Origin: Dermabacter sp. | GTDB taxonomy: Bacteria; Actinomycetota; Actinomycetes; Actinomycetales; Dermabacteraceae | DNA length: 64,000 bases | Assembly: GCA_030538475.1 (NCBI GenBank) | Contig: JAUNTX010000005.1 | Span: 178,522 to 242,521, forward strand | Direction: 5' to 3' | Program-made: the position numbers and the translations under genes | The notes under the pieces: generated by a model | Database searches by the model: none | Told to the model about the DNA's origin: nothing | Seen by the model: the letters and a program-made list of their open reading frames with translations, nothing else | In this document: positions 44,354 through 53,732 of the stretch, one piece after another | Layout: every line of letters starts with the position of its first letter | Position numbering within the stretch: position 1 is the first letter of the stretch

Positions 44354-46129
44354 ATGCAGACCCACTCCTACGACGTCGTGATCGTCGGAGCCGGCGGCGC
44401 GGGCATGCGCGCGGCGCTCGAATCGTCCAAGCGGGCCCGCACCGCGGTGCTCACGAAGCTCTATCCCACGCGCAGTCACACGGGCGCCGCCCAGGGCGGC
44501 ATGTGCGCGGCGCTCGCCAATGTCGAGGACGACAACTGGGAGTGGCACACCTACGACACCGTCAAGGGCGGCGACTACCTCGTGGATCAGGACGCCGCGG
44601 AAGTCATGGCGAAGGAAGCGATTGACGCCGTCCTCGACCTCGAGAAGATGGGCCTGCCGTTCAACCGCACCCCCGAGGGGCGGATCGATCAGCGGCGCTT
44701 CGGCGGCCACACGCGCGAACACGGCGAGGCGCCGGTGCGCCGGGCGTGCTACGCCGCGGACCGCACGGGCCACATGATCCTGCAGACCCTGTTCCAGAAC
44801 TGCGTCAAGCAGAACGTCGAGTTCTACAACGAGTTCTACGTCCTCGATGTTCTGCTCACGGGCGATCCGCAGTCCGAGGATCCCGACGTGCGCGCGAGCG
44901 GCGTGGTCGCCTACGAACTCGCGACCGGCGAAATCCACGTGTTCCGCGCCAAGAGCGTCGTCTTCGCCTCGGGCGGGTTCGGCAAGATCTTCAAGACCAC
45001 CTCGAACGCCCACACCCTCACGGGCGACGGCCCCGCGATGGCGCTGCGCCGGGGCATCCCGCTCGAGGACATGGAGTTCTTCCAGTTCCATCCGACGGGC
45101 CTCGCCGGGCTCGGCATCCTGCTGTCCGAAGCCGCCCGCGGCGAGGGCGGGATCCTGCGCAACAGCGAGAACGAGCGCTTCATGGAGCGCTACGCCCCGA
45201 CCCTCAAGGACCTCGCTCCCCGCGACGTCGTGGCGCGCGCCATGGCGAACGAGGTGCGCGAAGGTCGCGGCGCGGGCCCGAAGAAGGACTACGTTCTCCT
45301 GGACCTCACGCACCTCGAGCCCGCCCACATCGATGCGAAGCTGCCGGACATCACCGAGTTTGCGCGCACCTACCTGGGCGTCGAACCGTACACCGAGCCC
45401 GTGCCCGTGTTCCCCACGGCGCACTACGCGATGGGCGGCATCCCCACGAACATTCGCGGCGAGGTCATGCGCAACGCGACCGACACGATCCCCGGGCTGT
45501 ATGCCGCGGGCGAAGTGGCGTGCGTGAGCGTGCACGGCGCGAACCGGCTCGGCACGAACTCCCTGCTGGACATCAACGTGTTCGGCCGCCGCGCGGGCAT
45601 CTACGCCGCCGAACACGCCGTGGAGGTCGAGCACGCCGAGGTTCCGGAAGGCTCCGAAAACGACACCGTGCAGATGCTCGAGGAGCTGCGTCGCCGCCCC
45701 GTCGGCGAGGACCGCATCGCGAAGATCCGCGAAGAGCTCCAGGAGGTCATGGACGCCAACGTCCAGGTGTTCCGCACCGAGGAGACCTGCCTCGAGGCAC
45801 TGCGCGTCATCGCCGATCTGAAGGAGCGCTACGCCGCCGTCGGCGTCCAGGACAAGGGCCAGCGCTACAACCTGGACCTGCTCGAGGGCGTGGAGCTGGG
45901 CTTTTTGCTCGACCTCGCCGAGGTCGTGGCGCTCGGAGCGCTCGACCGTCAGGAGTCACGCGGGGGCCACTTCCGCGAGGACTACCAGCAGCGCGACGAC
46001 AAGAACTTCCTGGCCCACACGATGGCCTACCGCGTGGCCGACGGCGAGGGTGTGCACGGCACCGGCATCCGCCTCGGCACGAAAGAGGTCATCATCACCC
46101 GCTACGAGCCGAAGGAGCGTACCTTCTGA
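44354..46129 (+). CDS. sdhA: succinate dehydrogenase flavoprotein subunit
   Basis: 591 aa. FAD-binding VVIVGAGGAGMRAALESS; covalent-flavin His in TRSHTGAAQGGMCAAL; substrate site RRFGGHTREHGEAPVRRAC (split for length after HTREHG) and HYAMGGIPTNIRGEV; HGANRLGTNSLLDINVFGR near the end of the FAD domain. Oxidises succinate to fumarate. ATG preceded by only a weak GAG; the sdhB ATG shares one base with its stop. Confidence 0.97.
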   Translation: MQTHSYDVVIVGAGGAGMRAALESSKRARTAVLTKLYPTRSHTGAAQGGMCAALANVEDDNWEWHTYDTVKGGDYLVDQDAAEVMAKEAIDAVLDLEKMGLPFNRTPEGRIDQRRFGGHTREHGEAPVRRACYAADRTGHMILQTLFQNCVKQNVEFYNEFYVLDVLLTGDPQSEDPDVRASGVVAYELATGEIHVFRAKSVVFASGGFGKIFKTTSNAHTLTGDGPAMALRRGIPLEDMEFFQFHPTGLAGLGILLSEAARGEGGILRNSENERFMERYAPTLKDLAPRDVVARAMANEVREGRGAGPKKDYVLLDLTHLEPAHIDAKLPDITEFARTYLGVEPYTEPVPVFPTAHYAMGGIPTNIRGEVMRNATDTIPGLYAAGEVACVSVHGANRLGTNSLLDINVFGRRAGIYAAEHAVEVEHAEVPEGSENDTVQMLEELRRRPVGEDRIAKIREELQEVMDANVQVFRTEETCLEALRVIADLKERYAAVGVQDKGQRYNLDLLEGVELGFLLDLAEVVALGALDRQESRGGHFREDYQQRDDKNFLAHTMAYRVADGEGVHGTGIRLGTKEVIITRYEPKERTF

Positions 46130-46890
46130 TGAGCGCCCCGACCATCGACGCCCCCGCACCCGAGGTGGGCGCGATCCCCTCGTTCGAGGTCACGCTGCGG
46201 ATCGCCCGCTTCAATCCCGACGATCCCGAGCGCGGCGAGTACTGGGACGATTTCACGGTCACGATGCACGGCACCGACCGCGTGCTCGATGCCCTGCACA
46301 CGATCAAGTGGGAACTCGACGGCACCCTCACGTTCCGCCGCTCGTGCGCCCATGGCATTTGCGGCTCCGACGCCATGCGCATTAATGGCCGCAATCGCCT
46401 CGCGTGCAAGACCCTGCTCAAGGACCTCAATCTCAAGAAGCCCATCACGGTCGAACCGATCAAGGGCCTGCCCGTGGAGAAGGACCTCATCGTGGACATG
46501 GAGCCGTTCTTCGCCTCCTACCGCGAGGTCATGCCGTTCCTCATCACCTCCGGTCACGATCCGAGCCGCGAGCGTCTCCAGTCGCCGAAGGACCGCGAGC
46601 GTTTCGACGACACCACGAAGTGCATCCTGTGCGCGGCGTGCACCTCGAGCTGCCCCGTGTTCTGGACCGACGGCCAGTACTTCGGGCCCGCCGCGATCGT
46701 CAACGCGCACCGCTTCATCTTCGATTCGCGCGACGATGCCGCGACCCAGCGGCTCGACATCCTCAACGATAAGGAGGGAGTGTGGCGCTGCCGCACCACC
46801 TTCAACTGTTCGGAGGCGTGCCCGCGCGGTATCGAGGTGACGAAGGCGATCGCCGAGGTCAAGCAGGCAGTGATCCGCGGGCGCGTCTGA
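46129..46890 (+). CDS. sdhB: succinate dehydrogenase iron-sulfur subunit
   Basis: 253 aa. [2Fe-2S] site in RRSCAHGICGSDAMRINGRN, where Asp replaces the third Cys as in E. coli SdhB, with LAC as the last ligand. [4Fe-4S]/[3Fe-4S] ligands in CILCAACTSSCPVFW and FNCSEACPRGIEVTKAI. Passes electrons from FAD to quinone. Starts in a TGATG overlap with sdhA; a strong terminator follows 50 bp downstream. Confidence 0.96.
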   Translation: MSAPTIDAPAPEVGAIPSFEVTLRIARFNPDDPERGEYWDDFTVTMHGTDRVLDALHTIKWELDGTLTFRRSCAHGICGSDAMRINGRNRLACKTLLKDLNLKKPITVEPIKGLPVEKDLIVDMEPFFASYREVMPFLITSGHDPSRERLQSPKDRERFDDTTKCILCAACTSSCPVFWTDGQYFGPAAIVNAHRFIFDSRDDAATQRLDILNDKEGVWRCRTTFNCSEACPRGIEVTKAIAEVKQAVIRGRV

Positions 46891-46940
46891 GACCGCTCCC
46901 CCACCGCCCCTATCGATCCCCCGCCCCTTCCCGGGGAACA

Positions 46941-46975
46941 GACGAGGGCCCCGGCACAGTGCCGGGGCCCTCGTC
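46941..46975 (+). terminator. intrinsic terminator of sdhCDAB
   Basis: Perfect 15-bp GC-rich stem (46941-46955 with 46961-46975) and 5-base loop between the sdhB stop and the convergent xthA stop. No T-run, so it may act on both strands. Confidence 0.85.
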
Positions 46976-47031
46976 GTGCGTGTCGCGGGTGCTGCGCGCA
47001 ACCCTCGCGCGCTCACCTCAGCGAGTACGAA

Positions 47032-47853
47032 TTACGCGTAGGTGATGCGCAGCGGGGCGTGGTCGCTCCACCGCGTGTCATAGCTCGGTGCGCGATCCAC
47101 ATGCGCCGCCCGCGCCATCGCCGCGAGCTCGCTGCTTGCGAGGTGGTAGTCGATGCGCCAGCCCGCGTCGTTGTCGTACGCCTTGCCGCGCTGCGACCAC
47201 CACGTGTAGGGGCCTGCGACCTCGCCGGAAAGCGCGCGGTGAACGTCCACCCACGCCTCGCCGTCGAGCAGGCGGTCGATGTAGGCCCGCTCCTCGGGCA
47301 AGAATCCCGCGGACTTTAGGTTGCCCTTCCAGTTCTTGATGTCGAGCTCGCTGTGAGCGATGTTGAGATCGCCGGTGAGCAGGACGTGACGCCCGTCGGC
47401 CCGGAGGTCGGCGAGGCGCTGCCAGGCCGCGTCGAGCATCTCGTACTTGTCGGCCATCGTCTGCGGCTTCTCGGTGTTTCCCGAATGCATATACATCGAG
47501 ATGACGGTGAGGTCCCGGCCATCGCCCACGGGATCGCTGACATCCAGTTCGAGCCAGCGGCCCGTGTGAGCGGGGCCGCTCAGGGCGTCGAGGCCGCGCC
47601 GAGCCGCGGCGAGATCCGCGTTCTCGAGGTTGTGGCGCACGGCGATGGCCACGCCCGCGCGGCCCTTGAGTTCACTGGCGTGGGCCACGCTCACCCAGTC
47701 GGGACCGAGTAGGTCCGGGACCAGTTCGTCGGGCGCCCGCACCTCCTGCAGGGTCACGATGTCAGCATCGGTCTGGGCGAGCCAGTCGGGCATGCCCTTG
47801 CGGGCGGCGGCGCGCAGGCCGTTGACGTTGACGGTGGCAAGAGTAAGACTCAC
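47032..47853 (-). CDS. xthA: exodeoxyribonuclease III
   Basis: 273 aa AP endonuclease/exonuclease of the EEP fold. TLATVNVNGLRAAARKGM, TLQEVRAPDELV (metal Glu), SMYMHSGN (Tyr/His region), GDLNIAHSELDIKNWKGN (catalytic Asp-Asn) and the C-terminal RWSDHAPL (Asp-His). It cuts abasic sites and trims 3' blocks in base-excision repair. GTG start with AAGGAG 10 bases upstream. Confidence 0.93.
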   Translation of the reverse strand: MSLTLATVNVNGLRAAARKGMPDWLAQTDADIVTLQEVRAPDELVPDLLGPDWVSVAHASELKGRAGVAIAVRHNLENADLAAARRGLDALSGPAHTGRWLELDVSDPVGDGRDLTVISMYMHSGNTEKPQTMADKYEMLDAAWQRLADLRADGRHVLLTGDLNIAHSELDIKNWKGNLKSAGFLPEERAYIDRLLDGEAWVDVHRALSGEVAGPYTWWSQRGKAYDNDAGWRIDYHLASSELAAMARAAHVDRAPSYDTRWSDHAPLRITYA

Positions 47854-47985
47854 GTTCGGAAGACTCCTTGGGTCGGGATGGTGTGGCCGACGCGCCGCCG
47901 ATGCTCGGCGCCAGCAGGTCGCCTGTGTGCGGTGGCGACTCAGGCGCTGGCACGCGGTGCTGACGCGGACGCTTGTCCGGGGTGT

Positions 47986-48891
47986 TTAGGCGTCCTGGGC
48001 GCGGCTGGCCTCGAACGCGCGCTCCGCGGACTCCACGACGTTAGCCATGAGCAGCGCCCTCGTCATGGGCCCCACGCCGCCGGGGTTCGGGGAGATCCAC
48101 GCGACCTTCTGGGCCGCGGCGGGCTCGACGTCGCCCTGAATGACGGACTTTCCGGTCTCGGGATCGGGCGTGCGGCTCACGCCCACGTCGAGCACCACCG
48201 CGTCCTCGCGCAGGTCCTCGGCCTTGACGAGGTGCGGGACACCCGCGGCGGCGATGACGATGTCGGCCTGGCGGATCAGTTCGGGGAGGTTGGTCGTGCC
48301 CGTGTGGGTGAGGGTCACGGTCGCGTTGTGTTCGCGCCGGGTGAGCAGCGAGGCGATGGGGCGGCCCACGGTCACGCCGCGGCCCACCACCACCACGTGC
48401 TTGCCCGCGAAGTCGATCCCGTGGCGCTTTGCGAGCTCGATGGCCGCGCGGGGGGTGCACGGCAGCGGGGTCATGATCGGCGTGTTGACGTTCAGCACGA
48501 GCCGGCCCAGGTTCACGGGGTGCAGGCCGTCGGCGTCCTTGTCGGGATCGATGCGCTCCAACACCTGGTCCGTGTCGATGTGCTTCGGCAGCGGGAGCTG
48601 CACGATGTACCCGGTACATTCGGGATCGGCATTGAGCTCATCGAGGACCTCGAACAGCTCCTCCTGCGTGGTTTCCGCGGGCAGGTCCCGGCGAATCGAC
48701 GTGATGCCGATCGATTCCGAATCGCGATGCTTGCCCGCGACGTAAATCTCCGAGGCCGGGTCAGCGCCGACGAGCACGGTCGCGAGGCCGGGACGCTTCG
48801 CGCCCGCGTCCACGAGCGCCTCCACGCGCTCCTTGAGTTCCTGCTTAATGGCCTTCGCGGTGGCCTTGCCGTCGAGAATCTGGGCGGTCAT
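47986..48891 (-). CDS. folD: methylenetetrahydrofolate dehydrogenase / cyclohydrolase
   Basis: 301 aa bifunctional enzyme. [20 protein letters not shown] (catalytic Tyr-Lys region), [13 protein letters not shown], and [20 protein letters not shown] for NADP, then [20 protein letters not shown]. Interconverts methylene-, methenyl- and formyl-THF. glyA is immediately upstream on the same strand (54 bp), together forming the one-carbon supply pair. Confidence 0.95.
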   Translation of the reverse strand: MTAQILDGKATAKAIKQELKERVEALVDAGAKRPGLATVLVGADPASEIYVAGKHRDSESIGITSIRRDLPAETTQEELFEVLDELNADPECTGYIVQLPLPKHIDTDQVLERIDPDKDADGLHPVNLGRLVLNVNTPIMTPLPCTPRAAIELAKRHGIDFAGKHVVVVGRGVTVGRPIASLLTRREHNATVTLTHTGTTNLPELIRQADIVIAAAGVPHLVKAEDLREDAVVLDVGVSRTPDPETGKSVIQGDVEPAAAQKVAWISPNPGGVGPMTRALLMANVVESAERAFEASRAQDA

Positions 48892-48944
48892 GTCGGTGAA
48901 TGGTCCTTATCGTCGTTGAAGAACTCGGGAAAGAAAAGCTGAAC

Positions 48945-50213
48945 TCAGTACTGCTCAAGACCCGCGTACAGCGGTGCGTTCTCTGTCAGGGCGGCCACGC
49001 GTCGGCGCAGGCCCTCAACGTCCGTGGAGCCGGTGAGCACGGCGGCGATGATGTCGGCCACCTCGGTGAACTCCTCCGCGCCGAACCCGCGGGTCGCGAG
49101 CGCGGGCGTGCCGATGCGCAGACCGGAGGTCACGCGCGGCGGGCGCGGATCGTTCGGCACCGCGTTACGGTTCACGGTGATGCCCACCTCGTGCAGCAGG
49201 TCCTCGCCCTGCTGGCCGTCGATGGCCGAATTGCGCAGGTCCACGAGCACGAGGTGCACGTCGGTCCCGCCGGTGAGCAGATCGATGCCCGCGCGCTTCG
49301 CGTCCTCGGCGCCGAGCCGCTCGGCGAGGATCTTCGCGCCTTCGAGCGTGCGGCGCTGGCGGTCCTTGAACTCCTCCGTGGCCGCGAGCTTGAACGCGAC
49401 GGCCTTCGCGGCGATCACGTGCATGAGCGGGCCGCCCTGCTGGCCGGGGAACACCGCGGAGTCGATCTTCTTCGCGAGCTCGCGCGTGCTGAGAATGATG
49501 CCGGAGCGCGGCCCCGCGAGGGTCTTGTGCACGGTCGAGGACACCACGTCTGCGTAGGGGACGGGGGTGGGGTGCAGGTCCGCAGCCACGAGCCCCGCGA
49601 AGTGCGCCATGTCCACCCACAGCTTCGCGCCCACCTCGTTGGCGATCTCGCGGAAGGCCGCGAAGTCCAGGTGGCGGGGGTAGGCCGACCAGCCGGCCAC
49701 GATGACATCGGGGCGGGCCTCGAGCGCCTGGGCGCGCACCCGATCCATGTCGATCCGGCCCGTGGACGGCTCCACTTCGTACGCCGCGATGTCGTACAGC
49801 TTCCCGGAGAAGTTGATCTTCATGCCGTGGGTGAGGTGCCCGCCGTGGGCGAGCGACAGGCCCATGAGCGTATCGCCGGGGCTCGCGAGCGCGTGCATCA
49901 CCGCCGCGTTCGCGCTCGCGCCCGAATGAGGCTGGACGTTCGCGTGCTCGGCCCCGAAGAGGGAGCGAGCGCGATCAATCGCGAGCTGTTCGGCCACGTC
50001 CACGAACTCACAGCCGCCGTAGTACCGCTTGCCCGGGTAGCCTTCCGCGTACTTGTTGGTGAGCACGGAGCCCTGCGCCTCGAGCACCGCACGCGGCACG
50101 AAGTTCTCGCTCGCGATCATCTCGAGGGTCGAGCGTTGACGCTGAAGTTCGTCGTCCAGCACCTGGGCGATCTCGGGATCCAGGCTCGCGATCGACTCGT
50201 TCAACAGGGACAT
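48945..50213 (-). CDS. glyA: serine hydroxymethyltransferase
   Basis: 422 aa from an ATG with AAGGAG 6 bases upstream. [51 protein letters not shown] (PLP phosphate), [10 protein letters not shown] and [17 protein letters not shown] with the PLP Lys. Converts serine and THF to glycine and methylene-THF, feeding FolD. Confidence 0.97.
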   Translation of the reverse strand: MSLLNESIASLDPEIAQVLDDELQRQRSTLEMIASENFVPRAVLEAQGSVLTNKYAEGYPGKRYYGGCEFVDVAEQLAIDRARSLFGAEHANVQPHSGASANAAVMHALASPGDTLMGLSLAHGGHLTHGMKINFSGKLYDIAAYEVEPSTGRIDMDRVRAQALEARPDVIVAGWSAYPRHLDFAAFREIANEVGAKLWVDMAHFAGLVAADLHPTPVPYADVVSSTVHKTLAGPRSGIILSTRELAKKIDSAVFPGQQGGPLMHVIAAKAVAFKLAATEEFKDRQRRTLEGAKILAERLGAEDAKRAGIDLLTGGTDVHLVLVDLRNSAIDGQQGEDLLHEVGITVNRNAVPNDPRPPRVTSGLRIGTPALATRGFGAEEFTEVADIIAAVLTGSTDVEGLRRRVAALTENAPLYAGLEQY

Positions 50214-50305
50214 GTGCAGCTCCTTCATTGGTGTCAGCTCTCGCGGCCAGTCTAGGCGCAGGGCCTGGGCACCGCGCGGGAATCCACCGCCGTCCGGCCG
50301 GGCGC

Positions 50306-51451
50306 TCAGTCGCCGATCCGAAGTCCCAGACGCACCGGTTCTGGCTCGAGCCAGATCCCGAACTCCTCGTGCACGCGCGCCCGCACGTGACTGGCCAGGG
50401 CCACCACGTCCGCGCTCGTGGCCTCGCCGCGATTGGTGAGCGCGAGGGAGTGCTTCGTGGACAGCGCGGCGCCTGCGCGCTCGGGCGTGAGCGTGAACCC
50501 GCGCTCGAATCCCGCGTTCGTGATGAGCCACGCGGCGCTCGTCTTGATTCCCTGCGGCGTCTCGAACCTCGGGGCAGCCTCGGGGAGCCGCGCGGCGTCG
50601 TCGGCGTCGAGGATCGGGTTCGTGAAGAAGCTTCCGGCGCTCCACGTGTCGTGGTCGGCGGTGTTCAGCACCATGCCCTTCGCGGCGCGAATCGCGAGCA
50701 CCTGATCGCGGACCTCGCGCATCGGCGCCCGCTGCCCCACCTGCACGCCCAGGTGCTTCGCCAGCTCCGCGTAGGCGATGGGGGCCGACAGGTCCCCCAC
50801 CCGGTGCTGAAAGGTGACGGCGAGAACCACGTAGCGGCCCGTCGGCGACACCGCCGGGTCCACCCCCGGCATGGGGGTGCGCTTGAAGATCGAGTCCCGA
50901 TAGGCGAAGCCGCAGTCCGACGCGAAGAACGTGCGCACGGCGCCCGCCACGCGATCCCACGTCCGCACGCGGGTGATGGTCTGGGAGACTTCCTGCCCGT
51001 ACGCGCCGACGTTCTGGATCGGGGTCGCGCCCACCGTGCCGGGGATGCCCGAGAGGGCTTCGATCCCCACCATTCCCCGATCCACGGCGTAGGCCACGAC
51101 GTCGTCCCACGCCGTGCCCGCGAAATACTCCACGATGGCACCGCCGCAGCTCGCCTCGAGGGCCGTGCGGTCCTCGAGCGCGGCCGGGGTGCTCGTCGGC
51201 TCCCCCGACCCGCTGATCTCGCACGTGGCGTCAAGAAACACGGGGTGGGTGGGGCCCATCGTGTGCACGACGGTCCCCGTGAACGGCGCGTCGGAGGCCA
51301 CCAGGTTGGAGCCGCCGCCAAGCACGAGCAGGGGCCTGCCCTGGTCGTCGGCTTCTTTCACCGCGGCGATGAGCGAGGCCTCGTCGTGCACGGGGACGTA
51401 GTGCTCGATCTCTCCGCCGAGTCGGAGGCTGGTCAGTTCGCTCAGCTTCAC
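50306..51451 (-). CDS. murB: UDP-N-acetylenolpyruvoylglucosamine reductase
   Basis: 381 aa. FAD domain: [13 protein letters not shown] and [29 protein letters not shown]. Catalytic Ser in [19 protein letters not shown] motif present as YRDSIFKR. It lacks the Tyr-loop insert region of type I only in part, so the subtype is uncertain. It reduces the enolpyruvyl group to make UDP-MurNAc for peptidoglycan. GTG start overlaps the stop of the dehydratase gene upstream (GTGA). Confidence 0.94.
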   Translation of the reverse strand: MKLSELTSLRLGGEIEHYVPVHDEASLIAAVKEADDQGRPLLVLGGGSNLVASDAPFTGTVVHTMGPTHPVFLDATCEISGSGEPTSTPAALEDRTALEASCGGAIVEYFAGTAWDDVVAYAVDRGMVGIEALSGIPGTVGATPIQNVGAYGQEVSQTITRVRTWDRVAGAVRTFFASDCGFAYRDSIFKRTPMPGVDPAVSPTGRYVVLAVTFQHRVGDLSAPIAYAELAKHLGVQVGQRAPMREVRDQVLAIRAAKGMVLNTADHDTWSAGSFFTNPILDADDAARLPEAAPRFETPQGIKTSAAWLITNAGFERGFTLTPERAGAALSTKHSLALTNRGEATSADVVALASHVRARVHEEFGIWLEPEPVRLGLRIGD

Positions 51452-51870
51452 GGGCGCACCACGGTGGCGCGCGACTTCGTGAGCACCTTGAGATCCCCGG
51501 AGGTGACCGTCAGGTCGATCCGGAGCGTGCCGGCCTCCGCGTCGATCGCTCCGACGGTCGCGAGGACCTGCACGTGGGCCTCGCCGAGGGCGGGCACCAC
51601 GACCGGCTTCGTGAAGCGGGTTTCGTAGGCCAGCACGAGGCCCGGATCGCCCAGCACATCGACGACGGGGGCGATCACGCTGGCCATCGTCAGCATCCCG
51701 TGGGCGATCACGCCGTCGAGACCCACCTTCACGGCGAAGGCATCGTTGTAGTGGATCGGGTTGAAATCGCCCGAGGCCCCGGCGTACCGCACGAGGCTGT
51801 CTCGGGTCAGGCGCACCGTGGTGTCCACCACGGTATCGCCCACGGCGAGGGTGTCGAGGGTGGGGGTCAT
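51448..51870 (-). CDS. MaoC-like hot-dog dehydratase (HadB-like)
   Basis: 140 aa hot-dog fold. The hydratase-2 motif is seen as RYAGASGDFNPIHYNDAFA and LDGVIAHGMLTMA, giving the catalytic Asp and His. In mycobacteria the equivalent gene, hadB, lies in rpmG-hadA-hadB order and dehydrates 3-hydroxyacyl-ACP. The same order here supports orthology; whether the substrate is a long acyl-ACP is unknown. Overlaps hadA by ATGA and murB by GTGA. Confidence 0.85.
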   Translation of the reverse strand: MTPTLDTLAVGDTVVDTTVRLTRDSLVRYAGASGDFNPIHYNDAFAVKVGLDGVIAHGMLTMASVIAPVVDVLGDPGLVLAYETRFTKPVVVPALGEAHVQVLATVGAIDAEAGTLRIDLTVTSGDLKVLTKSRATVVRP

Positions 51871-52322
51871 GAGGCGTCCTCTCCGCGGATCACGAGTGAT
51901 GAGCGCACCGTCGCCACGTGCGTCGCGGTTTCGTCCGCGAAGTCCACGCGGGTGGTGACGAGCGAGTGGGGGCCGAGCCCCTTGATGGATTCGACCGTGA
52001 GGCGGGGCGTGAGCACGTCACCGGCCACGATGGGGCGGGTGAGCGCGAAGGACTCTTCGGAATGCACTACGCGAGAAAAGTCCACGCGCGCCTCGGGGTC
52101 GTTGATGTAGCGGGCCTCTTCGCGCTGCGCGAGGGCCACGAGGAACGTGGGCGGGGCCACCACCCCCGCGTAGCCGGCCGCGCGGGCAGCCTCAGCGTCC
52201 ATGTGGAAGGGGTGCGGGCTCTGCGTGGCCTCGGCGAACTCGCGGATCTTCACCGCGGACACCTCAAGCGGCGATCCTGGCGGGTACTCGCGTCCGGCAA
52301 AATCTGGATTGGCCCCTGGCAT
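51867..52322 (-). CDS. FAS1-type dehydratase N-terminal-like subunit (HadA-like)
   Basis: 151 aa hot-dog fold of the MaoC_dehydrat_N class: PGSPLEVSAVKIREFAEAT, DAEAARAAGYAGVVAPPTF and VVHSEESFALTRPIVAGDVL. This subunit normally lacks the catalytic dyad and pairs with the HadB-like subunit encoded next to it. About 130 bp separate it from rpmG, with the rpmG terminator between. Confidence 0.85.
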   Translation of the reverse strand: MPGANPDFAGREYPPGSPLEVSAVKIREFAEATQSPHPFHMDAEAARAAGYAGVVAPPTFLVALAQREEARYINDPEARVDFSRVVHSEESFALTRPIVAGDVLTPRLTVESIKGLGPHSLVTTRVDFADETATHVATVRSSLVIRGEDAS

Positions 52323-52405
52323 GTGAACTCCCGATCCTCGAAGTGCGCCACCGGGTGCGGCGCCGACTCGATCCTATCCGGCGCACCCGAGGGCGGGCAT
52401 GCAAA

Positions 52406-52427
52406 AGGCCACCCCGTGGGGTGGCCT
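52406..52427 (-). terminator. rho-independent terminator of rpmG
   Basis: AGGCCACCCC/GGGGTGGCCT stem directly followed on the minus strand by TTTTGC, 24 bp after the rpmG stop. It separates the tRNA-rpmG unit from hadA. Confidence 0.85.
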
Positions 52428-52450
52428 CGTGCATATCACTCGCGTGAAGA

Positions 52451-52621
52451 TCAGCGGGTCTCGCGGTGAACCGTGCTGGAGCCGCAGTTCGAGCAAAACT
52501 TCTTCAGCTCGAGACGGTCCGGGGTGTTGCGACGGTTCTTCTTGGTGATGTAGTTGCGGTGCTTGCACTGCACACATGCCAAGGTGATCTTCGGACGCAC
52601 GTCTGAGCTCTTGCTCGCCAC
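52451..52621 (-). CDS. rpmG: 50S ribosomal protein L33
   Basis: 56 aa. [20 protein letters not shown] and [20 protein letters not shown], split by NTPDR, give two CxxC pairs: the zinc-binding (C+) form, with no sign of a zinc-free paralogue nearby. GTG start with GAGG 6 bases upstream; an ATG four codons earlier is less likely. Downstream of tRNA-Met on the same strand. Confidence 0.96.
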   Translation of the reverse strand: MASKSSDVRPKITLACVQCKHRNYITKKNRRNTPDRLELKKFCSNCGSSTVHRETR

Positions 52622-52718
52622 GGTTCGCCTCATTTCCTCAAACGCCCACCTCGCGGTGCGCGTATCCACTGTCGCCTACCTGCGCAGGCACGTCTAAACA
52701 CACCAGGCTGACCTGGAG

Positions 52719-52795
52719 TGGTACCGAGGGCGGGGATCGAACCCGCGACCTCACGATTATGAGTCGTGCGCTCTAACCGTCTGAGCTACCCCGGC
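52719..52795 (-). tRNA. tRNA-Met (CAT anticodon)
   Basis: Cloverleaf on the minus strand: acceptor GCCGGGG pairs with CCTCGGT (G-T at the ends), D arm AGCTCAGACGGTTAGAGC, anticodon loop CTCATAA, T loop GGTTCGATCC. CCA is encoded (TGG at 52719-52721). A G1-U72 end and no C1-A72 mismatch argue for the elongator type. Confidence 0.93.
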
Positions 52796-52808
52796 ATGAT
52801 CGGAAATT

Positions 52809-52838
52809 CGGCCCGGCACCGCACGCGGTACCGGGCCG
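52809..52838 (-). other. hairpin between tRNA-Thr and tRNA-Met
   Basis: CGGCCCGG (52809-52816) pairs with CCGGGCCG (52831-52838) around an inner ACCG/CGGT stem. It lies between two tRNAs of one transcript, so a processing signal or spacer stem is more likely than a terminator. Confidence 0.6.
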
Positions 52839-52851
52839 GCTCTCCCATCTG

Positions 52852-52924
52852 AGCCCTGAAAGGGAATCGAACCCTTGACCTTCTCCTTACCATGGAGATG
52901 CTCTGCCTACTGAGCTATCAGGGC
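52852..52924 (-). tRNA. tRNA-Thr (GGT anticodon)
   Basis: 73 nt. Acceptor GCCCTGA/TCAGGGC, D arm AGCTCAGTAGGCAGAGC, anticodon loop ATGGTAA, T loop GGTTCGATTCC. CCA not encoded. Confidence 0.94.
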
Positions 52925-53019
52925 AACGCGTGACAACTTATCAATGTTCATGCTCGTGGAGCAATCCCGATCCGTTGCCGGTGCGGCGAATCACACGGGA
53001 TATTCCCGGGCGATCTGCG

Positions 53020-53101
53020 TGGCAGGTGAGGGATTCGAACCCCCGAAGGCTGAGCCGTCTGATTTACAGTCAGATCCCTTTGGCCGCTAGGGTAACCTGC
53101 C
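53020..53101 (-). tRNA. tRNA-Tyr (GTA anticodon)
   Basis: 82 nt class II tRNA with a long variable arm. Acceptor GGCAGGT/ACCTGCC, anticodon loop CTGTAAA within the TCTGA/TCAGA stem, T loop GGTTCGAATCC. CCA not encoded. Confidence 0.94.
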
Positions 53102-53148
53102 GGATCGTCGCTCACGAGCCTCTCGAGCATCGCTAACGAACCTGATCG

Positions 53149-53154
53149 ATCATA
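53149..53154 (-). promoter_or_regulatory. candidate -10 element of the tRNA-rpmG unit
   Basis: TATGAT on the minus strand, about 48 bases before the first tRNA (Tyr). A TTAGCG hexamer 18 bases upstream is a possible -35. Confidence 0.45.
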
Positions 53155-53224
53155 CTAGGCGCTCACCCGAAGCGCTAATCCGGGCGGGCCGCTCACCCCG
53201 TGTTCCCCCTCACAGGGTGGCGGC

Positions 53225-53240
53225 CGCCCGGAGACGGGCG
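53225..53240 (-). terminator. candidate terminator hairpin after the last WXG100 gene
   Basis: CGCCCG/CGGGCG with a 4-base loop, 9 bp beyond the stop of the 53249-53587 gene. A second, imperfect CACCC/GGGTG hairpin follows at about 53194-53219. No T-run. Confidence 0.5.
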
Positions 53241-53248
53241 TCCCGGGG

Positions 53249-53587
53249 CTAGGACGCGGAGGCCTCCATCCCCGAGGATGCCGGCGTCGGAGCCGTCGCA
53301 GTCGACGCCCCTGCCTGATCCATCGCCGACGAAGCCTGCGTCTGCGCCATCGCCTGATCGCGCAGATTCGCGCCGAGGGAGACAAGCTGGGTGGCGAACT
53401 CGACGACCTGCTCCTTCAGAACAAGAAAGGAGTGCAGAAACTCTTCGCGGTCCTGCCCTACCCAGTCCATCGCCGCGACACTCGCCGCGTACGGAGTCAC
53501 GGCCAACTGGAGGCCCTTGCCGAGCCCCTCGATGGAGTCGGCGGCAATCGTGCCCTTTTCGGTGGTCATACCAATAAATGCGGTCAT
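53249..53587 (-). CDS. WXG100-type small secreted protein
   Basis: 112 aa, ATG with GGAGG 7 bases upstream. Two predicted helices flank a W-V-G turn (MDWVGQDREEFLHSFLVLKE), the defining WXG100 hairpin. The last 33 residues are an Ala/Ser/Thr/Gln-rich, likely disordered tail after DQAMAQTQAS, longer than in a minimal EsxA-like protein. It differs from the other two small proteins here by lacking the MLGMNP start. Probably a substrate or structural partner of the EssC-like ATPase encoded upstream. Its 219-bp upstream region holds a 16-bp tandem array. Confidence 0.78.
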   Translation of the reverse strand: MTAFIGMTTEKGTIAADSIEGLGKGLQLAVTPYAASVAAMDWVGQDREEFLHSFLVLKEQVVEFATQLVSLGANLRDQAMAQTQASSAMDQAGASTATAPTPASSGMEASAS

Positions 53588-53732
53588 GGTTCTTCCTCCT
53601 GGAAGTTGAGACGGCCTGTGCCGCCGGGGTCAGTGATGTTTAGGGTGGGGTCTGCTCGCGAGAGAGCTCCCCGGGTGGCCCGCGGCCCCATCGAGGCCGG
53701 GCGGGCGTTCGTCCTGCGCAGTGTTTTTGCCG

